Assembly: GCA_030835005.1 (NCBI GenBank)
Contig: JAUQWT010000376.1
Span: 1 to 24,353 of the forward strand
DNA: 24,353 nt
Source of the DNA: Ignavibacteria bacterium
GTDB taxonomy: Bacteria > Bacteroidota > Ignavibacteria > Tepidaquicellales > OLB5
Reading direction: 5' to 3'
Part shown: positions 1-6,166 of the stretch, in pieces
Layout: every line of letters starts with the position of its first letter
Position numbering within the stretch: position 1 is the stretch's first letter
Made by a program: the position numbers and the translations under genes
The notes under the pieces: generated by a model
Databases searched by the model: none
Told to the model about the DNA's origin: nothing
The model's input: only the letters and a program-made list of their open reading frames with translations

Positions 1-1
1 G

Positions 2-286
2 AATTACTCTCAAGGACCAGCAATTGAGTTCTTTCAAAAGTACGCGGGGCAGGATGTTTATATGGTTTCTTTTGGGTATAAGAGTTACGCGCAATACTTC
101 TATTTCAGAAAACCTGTGAATCAGAATCCGAATTCAAAAGATATTGAGTGGCTGCTCAAAGGAAAAATTGACAAGCCTGCTTATTTTGTAGCAAAGACTA
201 CGAGTATGACTGAATTAACCAAATACCCTGATATAAAGCTTGTGGAACAAAAAGGAGGTTATGCTCTGTTTTATCGCCGAAATTAA
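2..286 (+). CDS. C-terminal fragment of a membrane glycosyltransferase-like protein (GT39/ArnT-like), 5' end outside window
   Basis: The reading frame is open from the first bases of the window and ends with TAA at 284-286, so only the last 94 residues are visible. The fragment has no membrane segment. It looks like the soluble periplasmic tail of polytopic GT39/ArnT-type glycosyltransferases of Bacteroidota-like bacteria, with a YMVSFGYKSYAQYFYF stretch followed by a short alpha/beta segment ending in GGYALFYRRN. In that family the tail follows about a dozen membrane helices that move sugars from polyprenyl phosphates to lipids or proteins. The internal ATG at 62 is not a credible start, because coding similarity continues upstream of it. 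The family call rests on general resemblance only, since the catalytic part is missing. Confidence 0.5.
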   Translation, partial: NYSQGPAIEFFQKYAGQDVYMVSFGYKSYAQYFYFRKPVNQNPNSKDIEWLLKGKIDKPAYFVAKTTSMTELTKYPDIKLVEQKGGYALFYRRN

Positions 287-350
287 TTTCTATAGAATTG
301 CATCTGTTTTTCATGAGGTTCCTCTTGTAATTTCATAAGCTCTGCTCAAT

Positions 351-377
351 AAAAAAAGCGATCAAATTGACCGCTTT
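351..377 (-). terminator. Hairpin terminator between convergent genes
   Basis: Stem AAAGCG (355-360) pairs with CGCTTT (372-377), and the inner bases TCAA/TTGA extend the pairing. Read on the minus strand the hairpin is followed by a run of T (plus-strand A run 351-357), so it best serves the lipoprotein gene at 402-1034. On the plus strand the T tail is short. Confidence 0.7.
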
Positions 378-401
378 ATTAGAATACAAAATTTCTAAAC
401 C

Positions 402-1034
402 TTATTTCAGTTTTGCGCTGTATAGAATCTTTTCCATTGTTGCATTGTTCTTTTCGAAGTTAGCAGTAGGAGTGAAGATATACAGAATATAATTACCTTT
501 ACCGCCATTTTCAACAGCTGACATAACATACATCATCATATCTGTACCGTCAATTTTACCTCTTGCAGCAGTTATATAACCTTCCATGTTTCCTTCTCCA
601 TAAGCAAAAGCTTCGCCATCCGGTTCAAAATCAAAATCTGCCAGTGCAAGCCCTAACAATTCATCAGAGGTGATCTGGTCATTTGAAAATATAACAAAAG
701 TAGTACCCATTGTTTTATCTTCGCTCACTGCTGTAAACTTTGTTTCTGTATCAGATGAGATCGTCCAGTTAGATGGTGCATTGAATGTGAACTTTCCGTC
801 TTTAGAAACAAGCTCTGTCCAATCGGAAGGGACATCCGATTTAAGTTCTTTCTTCGGAGCATCGGATTTTTTAAACTCTTTCTTCTTCTTGTCGCCTTCT
901 TTTTTATCGGTTGTTTGGGTTTTTGTATCTGTTTTTGTGTCAGTTTTTACATCTTTTTTGCCTCCACAGCTAGTTAATGAAAATGCGAGAATCACAAGAA
1001 TAATTAAAAGTGAACTCAATTTGAGTTTTTTCAT
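402..1034 (-). CDS. Lipoprotein of unknown function with a PsbP/DUF1795-like C-terminal domain
   Basis: This encodes a 210-residue exported lipoprotein. The start at 1034 (MKKLKLSS) is preferred over the longer frame beginning at 1097 because AGGAGAGG lies just upstream of it and because it begins a clean signal peptide. The lipobox is SLTSC, with Cys23 as the lipidated residue. Residues about 27-75 are a low-complexity linker rich in Lys, Thr and Asp, with TDTK repeats. Residues about 75-210 form a compact domain that begins with a segment of the type DGKFTFNAPSNWTISS. This resembles the opening of PsbP/DUF1795-like folds, but no specific family could be assigned. The gene stands alone with its own promoter-like element and terminator. 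No enzymatic motif is visible. Confidence 0.85.
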   Translation of the reverse strand: MKKLKLSSLLIILVILAFSLTSCGGKKDVKTDTKTDTKTQTTDKKEGDKKKKEFKKSDAPKKELKSDVPSDWTELVSKDGKFTFNAPSNWTISSDTETKFTAVSEDKTMGTTFVIFSNDQITSDELLGLALADFDFEPDGEAFAYGEGNMEGYITAARGKIDGTDMMMYVMSAVENGGKGNYILYIFTPTANFEKNNATMEKILYSAKLK

Positions 1035-1066
1035 ATTGCCTCTCCTTAGATTAGTTTGAATTAGCG

Positions 1067-1098
1067 CAAATATAAGTCTAAGACAATTAGAAAACAAA
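1067..1098 (-). promoter_or_regulatory. Bacteroidota-type housekeeping promoter (TTTG-N20-TATATTTG)
   Basis: On the minus strand TTTG (1095-1098) is followed after 20 nt by TATATTTG (1067-1074), which matches the Bacteroidota sigma-A consensus TTTG-N19/20-TAnnTTTG. It lies about 33 nt upstream of the lipoprotein start at 1034. It is the best match of this type in the window. Confidence 0.55.
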
Positions 1099-1118
1099 TT
1101 TCCAGAACTAATTTCTTT

Positions 1119-1134
1119 GTAGGAATATTCCTAC
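1119..1134. repeat. Perfect 16-bp palindrome
   Basis: GTAGGAATATTCCTAC reads identically on both strands. It lies in the gap between the frameshifted gene and the lipoprotein promoter. It has no T tail, so it is not an obvious terminator; it could be a dimer-binding site or part of a dispersed repeat. Confidence 0.4.
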
Positions 1135-1185
1135 GCTCCGGGATCGCCAGGAATCGAAGCACATGATCGACCCATATATAAGATC

Positions 1186-1424
1186 TTATCTCAATCTGTA
1201 CCAAGGACCGGAGTCAAGATCAGAAATTACAATTTTTTTATCTTCTAAGTCTTTAATATTCTCAACGGATTTCAAGCATAGCACATAGTATTCCATTGCT
1301 CTTTCCATTCAGTTTCTTCTTCGGTTCTGTCAGCCTTTTCCAAAAGCGGAAAAATCCCGTTGTTGAATTCGACACCAAACCATTTATGTGCTTTGTCTAT
1401 ATCAAAATCAGGCTGATTTATCAT
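1186..1424 (-). pseudogene. Frameshifted small soluble protein gene (about 79 residues if repaired)
   Basis: From ATG at 1424, preceded by AAAGAGG, the minus strand reads 50 codons (MINQPDFDIDKAHKWFGVEF ... NTMCYA) and meets TGA at 1272-1274. The frame one base back continues immediately as LKSVENIKDLEDKK, runs through DLDSGPWYRLR and ends with TAA at 1186-1188. Adding one T at about 1275 (GCT TTG in place of GC TTG) restores a continuous acidic protein of about 79 residues. The family is not recognised. The disruption is either a real single-base deletion or a base-call error. No slippery heptamer suggests programmed frameshifting. Apart from this gene, the gap 1035-1635 shows only the promoter at 1067-1098, the palindrome at 1119-1134, and AT-rich sequence from 1425 to 1635 with no clear signal. 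Confidence 0.55.
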
Positions 1425-1635
1425 ATTAACCTCTTTTTGTAGTTGAGTAGTTTATGAATTCTTACGAAAAACAGCAATACAATTTAGAACAACTAGATTA
1501 AAACAAGCTAGTACAGACTATTATCACCAAATCTACTAGCTGTTAACACTAACGAGTATATAATTAACAACACTTGATTTAATCTAATTCAAAACTATAT
1601 TTACATATTCATTAAATATTAGAGGATATTTTTCG

Positions 1636-2001
1636 ATGAAAATTCTTTCATTTGCTGTTTTTATTGCTCTTTTTTCAGTTCTCTTTTTCCAAGCCTGCGA
1701 TTCTGCCACTGATAGCAAATCGACCGGCGTTGCTACGCCGGTCCTTGTGCAGCCTGCCGATACATCCACAGGGATCTCACTAAATCCGCTCTTTAAATGG
1801 ACCGGGAATGCTGATAAACTTTTAATCAGTACTAATGCAAATTTTAATAATCCCCGCCAGGAAAATGTGACCGGAAATGAGTTTACATTACCTGCTCCCC
1901 CTTTGAGTGCTCATCAGACTTATTTCTGGAAAGCGGGTGTAACCTCAGGTTCCACGACTTATTGGTCAACAATGATATGGAGATTCACTACTGGAAATTA
2001 A
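1636..2001 (+). CDS. Small lipoprotein with a fibronectin/Ig-like domain
   Basis: This is a 121-residue lipoprotein. AGAGGA lies 8-13 nt upstream of ATG 1636. The signal peptide runs to the lipobox FFQAC, with Cys21 lipidated. The mature part (residues about 35-121) reads P-x-L-x-x-PADTSTGISLNPLFKW and later HQTYFWKAGV and WRFTTGN. This is the pattern of Fn3/Ig-like beta-sandwich modules found in extracellular proteins of this group, where the same unit usually repeats many times; here there is only one. It probably sits on the outer membrane or is secreted. No catalytic residues are visible. The gene is followed by a hairpin at 2017-2041. Confidence 0.8.
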   Translation: MKILSFAVFIALFSVLFFQACDSATDSKSTGVATPVLVQPADTSTGISLNPLFKWTGNADKLLISTNANFNNPRQENVTGNEFTLPAPPLSAHQTYFWKAGVTSGSTTYWSTMIWRFTTGN

Positions 2002-2016
2002 ATGCAAAAATATTTT

Positions 2017-2041
2017 TTGTGTTTAAATAGTTTAAACACAA
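2017..2041 (+). terminator. 11-bp perfect inverted repeat with 3-nt loop, probable terminator
   Basis: TTGTGTTTAAA (2017-2027), loop TAG, TTTAAACACAA (2031-2041). An outer pair ATGCAAA (2002-2008) / TTTGCAT (2044-2050) nests around it, starting one base after the stop codon at 2001. There is no strong T tail, so this may instead be, or also be, a protein-binding site. The gap 2051-2190 contains a TATTTTTG element at 2092-2099 that could be a -7 box for the next gene. Confidence 0.5.
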
Positions 2042-2190
2042 GATTTGCATAATGTATTTCTTTTGTCACTTCATTGTGCATTTTTGTATATTATTTTTGT
2101 ATAGTAGCATACCATAAGACCTAATAATTACCCTCCTATAAACGGTGCTCACCTGGGATTAAGATACAATTAAAATTAGTGAGGCATACA

Positions 2191-2571
2191 ATGTATTTCT
2201 TTCTGGTTTTAGTCGTCATCATACTGGTAACAGTTAATTATTACGTATCTGAATACAAGAAAAAAGCGATAAGTGCAGGAGAAGCAGATCTATCACTTAC
2301 CGAAAAGAACATTTTACCTTTTTGCAGAACCTGTAAGTATTGTGCCGCGGGTTCACTCATATTCATGGTAGTATCTGGCATACTTCTTATACTTGTACCC
2401 GCCGTTACTGGCAATGCAAACTGGGACTTTTTGATCTTTGATAGAGGGAAATGGGTAGATATACACCTTTTTCTGGTCGTGATTTTCTTCCTTAGTTTCA
2501 GTTTTCATACGTATATTCACTGGAATTGGTTCAAGACTGCATTAAACAGAAAAAGAATCAAGCCTGTTTGA
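2191..2571 (+). CDS. DUF4405-like three-helix membrane protein with a CxxCxxC motif
   Basis: This encodes 126 residues. I start it at ATG 2191 because GTGAGG just upstream (2179-2184) looks like its ribosome binding site rather than a GTG start. Membrane helices lie at about residues 2-19, 52-72 and 90-108. His92, His106 and His110 in the last helix region (DIHLF, FHTYIHWNWF) match the histidine pattern of DUF4405/cytochrome-b-like small membrane proteins and could bind heme; this is inferred. CRTCKYC at residues 45-51 places three cysteines at the border of helix 2, which I have not seen as a standard DUF4405 trait. The gene converges on the SCO1 cassette, with a strong terminator between them. 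It may have a redox or metal-related role, unproven. Confidence 0.7.
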   Translation: MYFFLVLVVIILVTVNYYVSEYKKKAISAGEADLSLTEKNILPFCRTCKYCAAGSLIFMVVSGILLILVPAVTGNANWDFLIFDRGKWVDIHLFLVVIFFLSFSFHTYIHWNWFKTALNRKRIKPV

Positions 2572-2610
2572 CTGACGGCTGATCAAAAAATATCCGGGCT
2601 TTTTACAGAC

Positions 2611-2638
2611 AATGCATCCCAATGGGATGCATTTTTTT
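2611..2638 (+). terminator. Strong intrinsic terminator
   Basis: ATGCATCCC (2612-2620), loop AAT, GGGATGCAT (2624-2632), followed directly by a T run to 2638. It ends the DUF4405-like gene and separates it from the convergent SCO1 gene. On the minus strand the tail is weak. Confidence 0.85.
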
Positions 2639-2643
2639 ATCCC

Positions 2644-3282
2644 TTAACTTTCTTTCTTCAATACATTGATATCATCAATTATTCTGTCTATTTCAAGAGA
2701 AAGAGTGCCATTATATACCCCTCTCAAATGGCCTTTCTTGTCAACAAGCAAAACATGTTCGGTATGAAGGAACTCGGTTGAATCACTGTTATACCCTGCT
2801 TCTTCTTCAGCAAAGTAAGATTTCCTTGCCAGCTCATAGATTTCTTTTGTACTTCCCGTAACCAGATACCACATTCTGCCGTTAATGTTAAAAGTCTTTT
2901 CATAATTTCTTAAACTTGCAACTGAATCAGCCCAGGGCATTACACTGTATGAGATCAGCCTGATATCATCTTCTCCTTTAAATCTTTCCTGTACTTTCAG
3001 AAGGTTCTTTGTCATCGTCGGGCAAATTCCGGGGCAAGTGGTAAAGAAAAAGTTAGCCAGGTAGATCTTTCCTTCTAATGACTGATCTGTTACTTTATCT
3101 CCGTTTTGACCGGTGAGGCTGAAAGCCGCGACTTTATGCATACGATCAGATTCATTCGCATCAAGCCAAAGAGGAGTGAAATCGGGGCTGTCATAATATG
3201 GAAGTCCCTCGGATTGCTTTCTTGAACAGCCAGAGAGAAATAACAGTAGTAATATTGCCGATATCTTAATTATCGATTTCAT
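2644..3282 (-). CDS. SCO1/SenC family copper chaperone lipoprotein
   Basis: This is a 212-residue lipoprotein (lipobox LSGC, Cys19) with a thioredoxin-like fold. The copper-binding set of the SCO family is present: CPGIC (Cys83 and Cys87, CxxxC) and a distal His at 176 in HTEHVLLVD. SCO proteins deliver Cu(I) to the CuA site of cytochrome c oxidase, or reduce it, on the outer face of the membrane. FFFTTCPGICPTMTKNL and the late GHLRGVYNGT are typical for the family, and the length is normal. Its start overlaps the end of the upstream MORN gene by 17 nt, which indicates translational coupling. With the YHYH gene it forms a three-gene operon behind an ECF-type promoter at 4641-4669. The family call is secure; the specific oxidase partner is unknown. 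Confidence 0.95.
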   Translation of the reverse strand: MKSIIKISAILLLLFLSGCSRKQSEGLPYYDSPDFTPLWLDANESDRMHKVAAFSLTGQNGDKVTDQSLEGKIYLANFFFTTCPGICPTMTKNLLKVQERFKGEDDIRLISYSVMPWADSVASLRNYEKTFNINGRMWYLVTGSTKEIYELARKSYFAEEEAGYNSDSTEFLHTEHVLLVDKKGHLRGVYNGTLSLEIDRIIDDINVLKKES

Positions 3283-3838
3283 CTTTTACCGATCTGCAGT
3301 TCTTTACGCCGGTCAGGCCGTACTTCCTGTTATTCTTTGCAACATAATTTGACTGAATGCTCCCGTCTGGAAACCACGATCTCTGTAAGCCCTCTTCATG
3401 TCCGCCTGAATAATTAAAATCATTAAAAAGCATGCCTGACTCATTCCACATCTTGAAGTTTCCCTCAAACTCGTCATTTTTAAAATGATAAATAAATTTT
3501 TGCTTGCCTGAAGCCCACCAGCCTCTGTGTTGGCCTTCTTTCTTGCCGTTTTCATAGTATCTTTCCTCGCTCAGCATTCCGCCGATATAGAAAATTAACT
3601 GTTTGCCGCTTAGTTTTCCCAATACATATTCACTCATCCTTGCTGTATCATTGTTATCATACAGATCAATTAATTTCCCCGTAAACAGTAATGAATCCTT
3701 GTACAGCAATCTGTTTTTGACAATTAGGCTCTCATCAGAACCATCTAAGATCAAGTATTCAGTTGAGCCTGTAACGGGGCTGTTCACTGAACAGCCGCTG
3801 ATGAGCAATAAGAATAATATGATCAGTTGAGTTCTCAT
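3266..3838 (-). CDS. MORN-variant repeat lipoprotein
   Basis: This is a 190-residue lipoprotein (lipobox ISGC, Cys16). Residues about 72-175 contain four or five MORN-variant repeats of about 22 residues with the pattern G-x-L-x-E-x-x-Y-x-x-G-x-x-x-G, for example EERYYENGKKEG and MWNESGMLFNDFNYSGGHEEG. Such repeats are often labelled YwqK-type antitoxin, but that label says nothing reliable here. The tail GLTGVKNCRSVKD carries a lone Cys181. The gene lies 10 nt downstream of the YHYH gene and overlaps SCO1 by 17 nt, so all three are probably co-expressed. A periplasmic scaffold or partner role in copper-site assembly is inferred from this position only. Confidence 0.85.
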   Translation of the reverse strand: MRTQLIILFLLLISGCSVNSPVTGSTEYLILDGSDESLIVKNRLLYKDSLLFTGKLIDLYDNNDTARMSEYVLGKLSGKQLIFYIGGMLSEERYYENGKKEGQHRGWWASGKQKFIYHFKNDEFEGNFKMWNESGMLFNDFNYSGGHEEGLQRSWFPDGSIQSNYVAKNNRKYGLTGVKNCRSVKDEIDN

Positions 3839-3848
3839 TTTTCAAGTT

Positions 3849-4610
3849 CTAATATGAAACTGTTCCGGGAGTACCATAGAATCCGTCTCCGTTCAAGTAT
3901 GGAGATTCTGTTGTGAAGTGATAATGATAAACACCCGAAGGATAATCTTCCTTAACTCCAAAATGGCCATGATAACTATCAAGGTCAGAGTTTGTTACCA
4001 CATCGCCATTCTCTTCCGGGCCGTAAACAGGAAAGCCGTCCAATAAGAATCCCATTAAGGCAGAGTCACCCTTTAACGTCGTTAAATAGGACGGTTCCAC
4101 GTGATAGTGATACTGGCCAGCCTGTTGAGGGTGCCCCCCATACTGTTCAAAAGAATTTATCTCTCCTGTTAGCGGCTGACCCATTGCTGCATATTGGTTA
4201 AAAAACGCTACGCCGTTTATTGAAACTCCGATGGGCCCGCCGGGTGTTGACGGATGGCTTGTATTTAAAGCCGGGTTAAGCGGGATCTTATAAGTCATAC
4301 TGAATTCAGAAATACGGTTTGGATTAAGTACAAAGTTAGGATTAGGCCCATTATATGCTTCATAGAGAGTACCTGCCCATTGTGTGCCCAGGTAGTAAGG
4401 ACTTTTATGTTCAGGTCTGCCGTTACTTTTAATTACAACGTAATCGCCTTCCACATAAAGATCAGTAGCACCGTAAATTTTTCTGTAAACATCAGGTACA
4501 TCTGAGCTGGTAGTAGTGTTTGTTACAGATTCCTGGCTGCAATTCAAAGCCGAGAAGATCAGAGTGCAAAATAAAGTTACAATTAGTAATGCCAGAATTT
4601 TAGTTTTCAT
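3849..4610 (-). CDS. YHYH-domain lipoprotein
   Basis: This encodes 253 residues with a signal peptide and lipobox SALNC (Cys24). Two YHYH tetrapeptides (167-170 in GQYHYHVEP and 228-231 in GVYHYHFT) plus DSYHGHFG (213-216) identify the YHYH family (PF14240). The domain spans about residues 55-240 and includes the conserved GFLLDGFPVYGP segment. The dense His/Tyr motifs suggest a metal site, but the biochemical role is not established. The start has CAGGAG 7 nt upstream. It is the first gene of the YHYH-MORN-SCO1 operon and lies about 24 nt behind the predicted start of an ECF-type promoter. Its placement before SCO1 suggests extracytoplasmic copper handling (inference). Confidence 0.93.
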   Translation of the reverse strand: MKTKILALLIVTLFCTLIFSALNCSQESVTNTTTSSDVPDVYRKIYGATDLYVEGDYVVIKSNGRPEHKSPYYLGTQWAGTLYEAYNGPNPNFVLNPNRISEFSMTYKIPLNPALNTSHPSTPGGPIGVSINGVAFFNQYAAMGQPLTGEINSFEQYGGHPQQAGQYHYHVEPSYLTTLKGDSALMGFLLDGFPVYGPEENGDVVTNSDLDSYHGHFGVKEDYPSGVYHYHFTTESPYLNGDGFYGTPGTVSY

Positions 4611-4640
4611 GTCGCTGCTCCTGTTTGTTTATGTTAATGG

Positions 4641-4669
4641 TTTAGACGACAGGTTCTTGAAAAACTTGC
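4641..4669 (-). promoter_or_regulatory. ECF-sigma-type promoter (copy A) for the YHYH-MORN-SCO1 operon
   Basis: On the minus strand GCAAGTTTTT (4660-4669) is followed by 11 nt and CGTCTAAA (4641-4648). The same two blocks, including the preceding GCC, recur before the anti-sigma gene (copy B) and, slightly diverged, at 22638-22667 (copy C). The spacing fits -35/-10 elements of ECF sigma factors, and CGTC is a common ECF -10 core. The predicted start lies about 24 nt before ATG 4610. Confidence 0.75.
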
Positions 4670-4689
4670 GGCAGGAAATAAAATTAATT

Positions 4690-5187
4690 TCAGGGTTTTG
4701 GTGGTTTGAAGGAACCGGCTATTTCATCAATAAATCTATTGAATAGCTCTTTTTGGTCATTATCGCAGATTGCACGGAGTTTTTCGAAATGGCTGAATGT
4801 TGCCCTATCTAACATTTTTTGATTCATGGATATTTGTTCAAGCAATGTGTTTGCTTTGGCTGTATCCAAAACGGGACTTTTCAGCAGTCCGAAATAATCA
4901 TCATGCAGCCGCCGAGATGAGAACTGAATTGAATCAACTTGGCCTCTATGCTCTTTTTTAAGGTCTTCAAATTTCTTAATCTGGTCTCCATTTAGCTTTA
5001 GCCTGTTAATTATCAGCTCATCAGGCCTGCCTTGTTCTCTTCTATCCGGCCCCCGACTATCAGGATCTTTACCTCTCATTTCTGGTGGTGGAGGAGGTCT
5101 AAGTTCGAATAGCACATAACCAAGGGTGAACAAGTTGAGGACAAAGAGAATAATGATGACAAGTATTAAAAATCTATCTTTTTGCAT
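4690..5187 (-). CDS. Periplasmic metal/stress sensor, CpxP/CnrX-like, membrane anchored
   Basis: This encodes 165 residues: one N-terminal membrane helix (about 7-28), a Pro-rich and charged linker (RPPPPP onward), then an all-helical domain at about 55-160. Two LTxxQ-like segments (LKLNGDQIKKFEDLKKEH and CDNDQKELFNRFIDE) match the Spy/CpxP/CnrX group of periplasmic sensors. His80, His95 and His133 plus acidic residues could form a metal site. Gene order sigma, one-helix protein, CpxP-like protein copies the logic of the CnrYXH nickel/cobalt system. It lies 4 nt after the putative anti-sigma gene, with AAGG before the start, so the two are co-transcribed. The sensed signal is not known; the SCO1 gene next door hints at copper. 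Confidence 0.8.
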   Translation of the reverse strand: MQKDRFLILVIIILFVLNLFTLGYVLFELRPPPPPEMRGKDPDSRGPDRREQGRPDELIINRLKLNGDQIKKFEDLKKEHRGQVDSIQFSSRRLHDDYFGLLKSPVLDTAKANTLLEQISMNQKMLDRATFSHFEKLRAICDNDQKELFNRFIDEIAGSFKPPKP

Positions 5188-5191
5188 GGCC

Positions 5192-5509
5192 TTATCTCGA
5201 TAATATTTCCAAATATGGATTTTGCTGTGAGGGGATCACTTCCGAATTGGCAACAGTTTGAGTTTCAGAGTTTTTAGAAACAGGTGAATACATTAAAGCA
5301 GAATAATTCAGAGCGATCAGCAAAAGAATTGATAAAAAGCCCAAAGCAGCTTTCCTTAACGGAATAATATCATTCAGCTTTTCACCTGATTTAATCCTGC
5401 TCAATATTTTCGCAAAAATAAATGGGTTAGCATCTGCTTTTTTAAAAAAACCTGCAGATTCAATTGTATCGTTGACCCATTCTTCTTTGCTCTTTCTTAG
5501 ATTACTCAT
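5192..5509 (-). CDS. Putative one-helix anti-sigma factor
   Basis: This encodes 105 residues. Residues 1-50 are a charged cytoplasmic segment (SKEEWVNDTIESAGFFKKADANPFIFAKIL), residues about 54-73 form a single membrane helix, and a short polar tail is periplasmic. There is no HxxxCxxC zinc motif. This architecture and the position between an ECF sigma gene and a CpxP-like sensor fit a short CnrY-like anti-sigma factor that tethers the sigma factor at the membrane; the role is inferred. ATG 5509 lies only 11 nt beyond the -10 block of promoter copy B, so the transcript from that promoter would be nearly leaderless. No other in-frame Met precedes the helix. Confidence 0.75.
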   Translation of the reverse strand: MSNLRKSKEEWVNDTIESAGFFKKADANPFIFAKILSRIKSGEKLNDIIPLRKAALGFLSILLLIALNYSALMYSPVSKNSETQTVANSEVIPSQQNPYLEILSR

Positions 5510-5520
5510 TTCTGTATACC

Positions 5521-5550
5521 TTTAGACGCTATTTTATGACAAAAACTTGC
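5521..5550 (-). promoter_or_regulatory. ECF-sigma-type promoter (copy B) for the anti-sigma/sensor pair
   Basis: On the minus strand GCAAGTTTTT (5541-5550) is followed by 12 nt and CGTCTAAA (5521-5528). The -35 block is identical to copy A over 13 bases including GCC. It lies in the 51-nt gap between the sigma gene and the anti-sigma gene and points at the latter. It suggests negative feedback: active sigma raises anti-sigma and sensor levels. Confidence 0.72.
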
Positions 5551-5560
5551 GGCGGTTAAA

Positions 5561-6136
5561 TTAATATAAATCATCATAATACCTGCTTAGATTTTTCTTC
5601 AGATTTTGTTTTGCCCTGAAAAGAAGTGACTCAACGGATGAAATGCTCACTTTCATCACTTCAGATATTTCCGCATAGCTCAGCCCTTCAATTTTAGAGA
5701 AAATAAAGGCAGACTTTTGATTTTCCGGCAATTTTTCTAAGGCCTTGAATAAGTATACGCTCTGTTCTTTTTTATCAAGCTCTGTTCCGGGGTGAACAAA
5801 ATCCGTTGCGTCAAATTTCTGTTCGCCGGTTTGGGGATTAAACAAATTTGTAATAACTGCAAATCTTTTTTTTCGTTTTGTGTATCTGATAAAATCAAGG
5901 GACTTGTTTACAGTAATTCTGTAGATCCATGTGCTTAAGCTTGAATCTCCTTTATACTTTTCTATAGACCTGAACGCTTCGATGAAAACATCCTGTGTAA
6001 GTTCTTCGGCATCCTCTGCATTCTGAACATAACTGATAGCAGTATTAAAGACCTTATCCTTATAAATATTAAAGAGGCGTTCCAATGAACCGGAATCACC
6101 TCTTTTTAAACCCTTGATTAATGAACTTTCCTCCAA
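5561..6136 (-). CDS. ECF RNA polymerase sigma factor (RpoE-like, sigma-70 family)
   Basis: This encodes 191 residues. Region 2 (about 20-90) includes DAEELTQDVFIEAFRSIEKY and STWIYRITVNKSLDFIRY. Region 4 (about 125-185) includes LPENQKSAFIFSKIEGLSYAEISE and a helix-turn-helix ending SISSVESLLFRAKQNLKK. There is no region 3, as expected for ECF factors. The start is TTG at 6134-6136. A GGAGG immediately downstream of it leaves some doubt, but no better in-frame start is present. The gene is third in a run gltX, lipoprotein, sigma with gaps of 16 and 30 nt, so basal expression probably comes from the gltX side. The following genes look like its anti-sigma factor, sensor and target operon. Confidence 0.93.
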   Translation of the reverse strand: MEESSLIKGLKRGDSGSLERLFNIYKDKVFNTAISYVQNAEDAEELTQDVFIEAFRSIEKYKGDSSLSTWIYRITVNKSLDFIRYTKRKKRFAVITNLFNPQTGEQKFDATDFVHPGTELDKKEQSVYLFKALEKLPENQKSAFIFSKIEGLSYAEISEVMKVSISSVESLLFRAKQNLKKNLSRYYDDLY

Positions 6137-6166
6137 CTGATCTTCAGAAATTCCTATTTTCCTGTA

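Noticed and set aside
670..1059. Plus-strand ORF of 129 codons
   Set aside because: It is antisense to the lipoprotein at 402-1034; its Ser/Phe-rich composition mirrors the Lys/Asp-rich linker.
1035..1097. Longer N-terminus for the 402-1034 lipoprotein
   Set aside because: The extension covers the promoter-like TATATTTG and the AGGAGAGG ribosome binding site and would bury the signal peptide.
1138..1170. tRNA 3'-end-like segment on the minus strand (TTCGATTCC)
   Set aside because: The bases on either side of the would-be T loop do not pair and no acceptor, D or anticodon arm is present.
1268..1280. Programmed frameshift in the small gene at 1186-1424
   Set aside because: No slippery heptamer, Shine-Dalgarno-like stimulator or downstream hairpin is visible; a simple one-base deletion or sequencing error explains it better.
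2179..2190. GTG start adding four residues to the DUF4405-like protein
   Set aside because: GTGAGG fits better as the ribosome binding site of ATG 2191.
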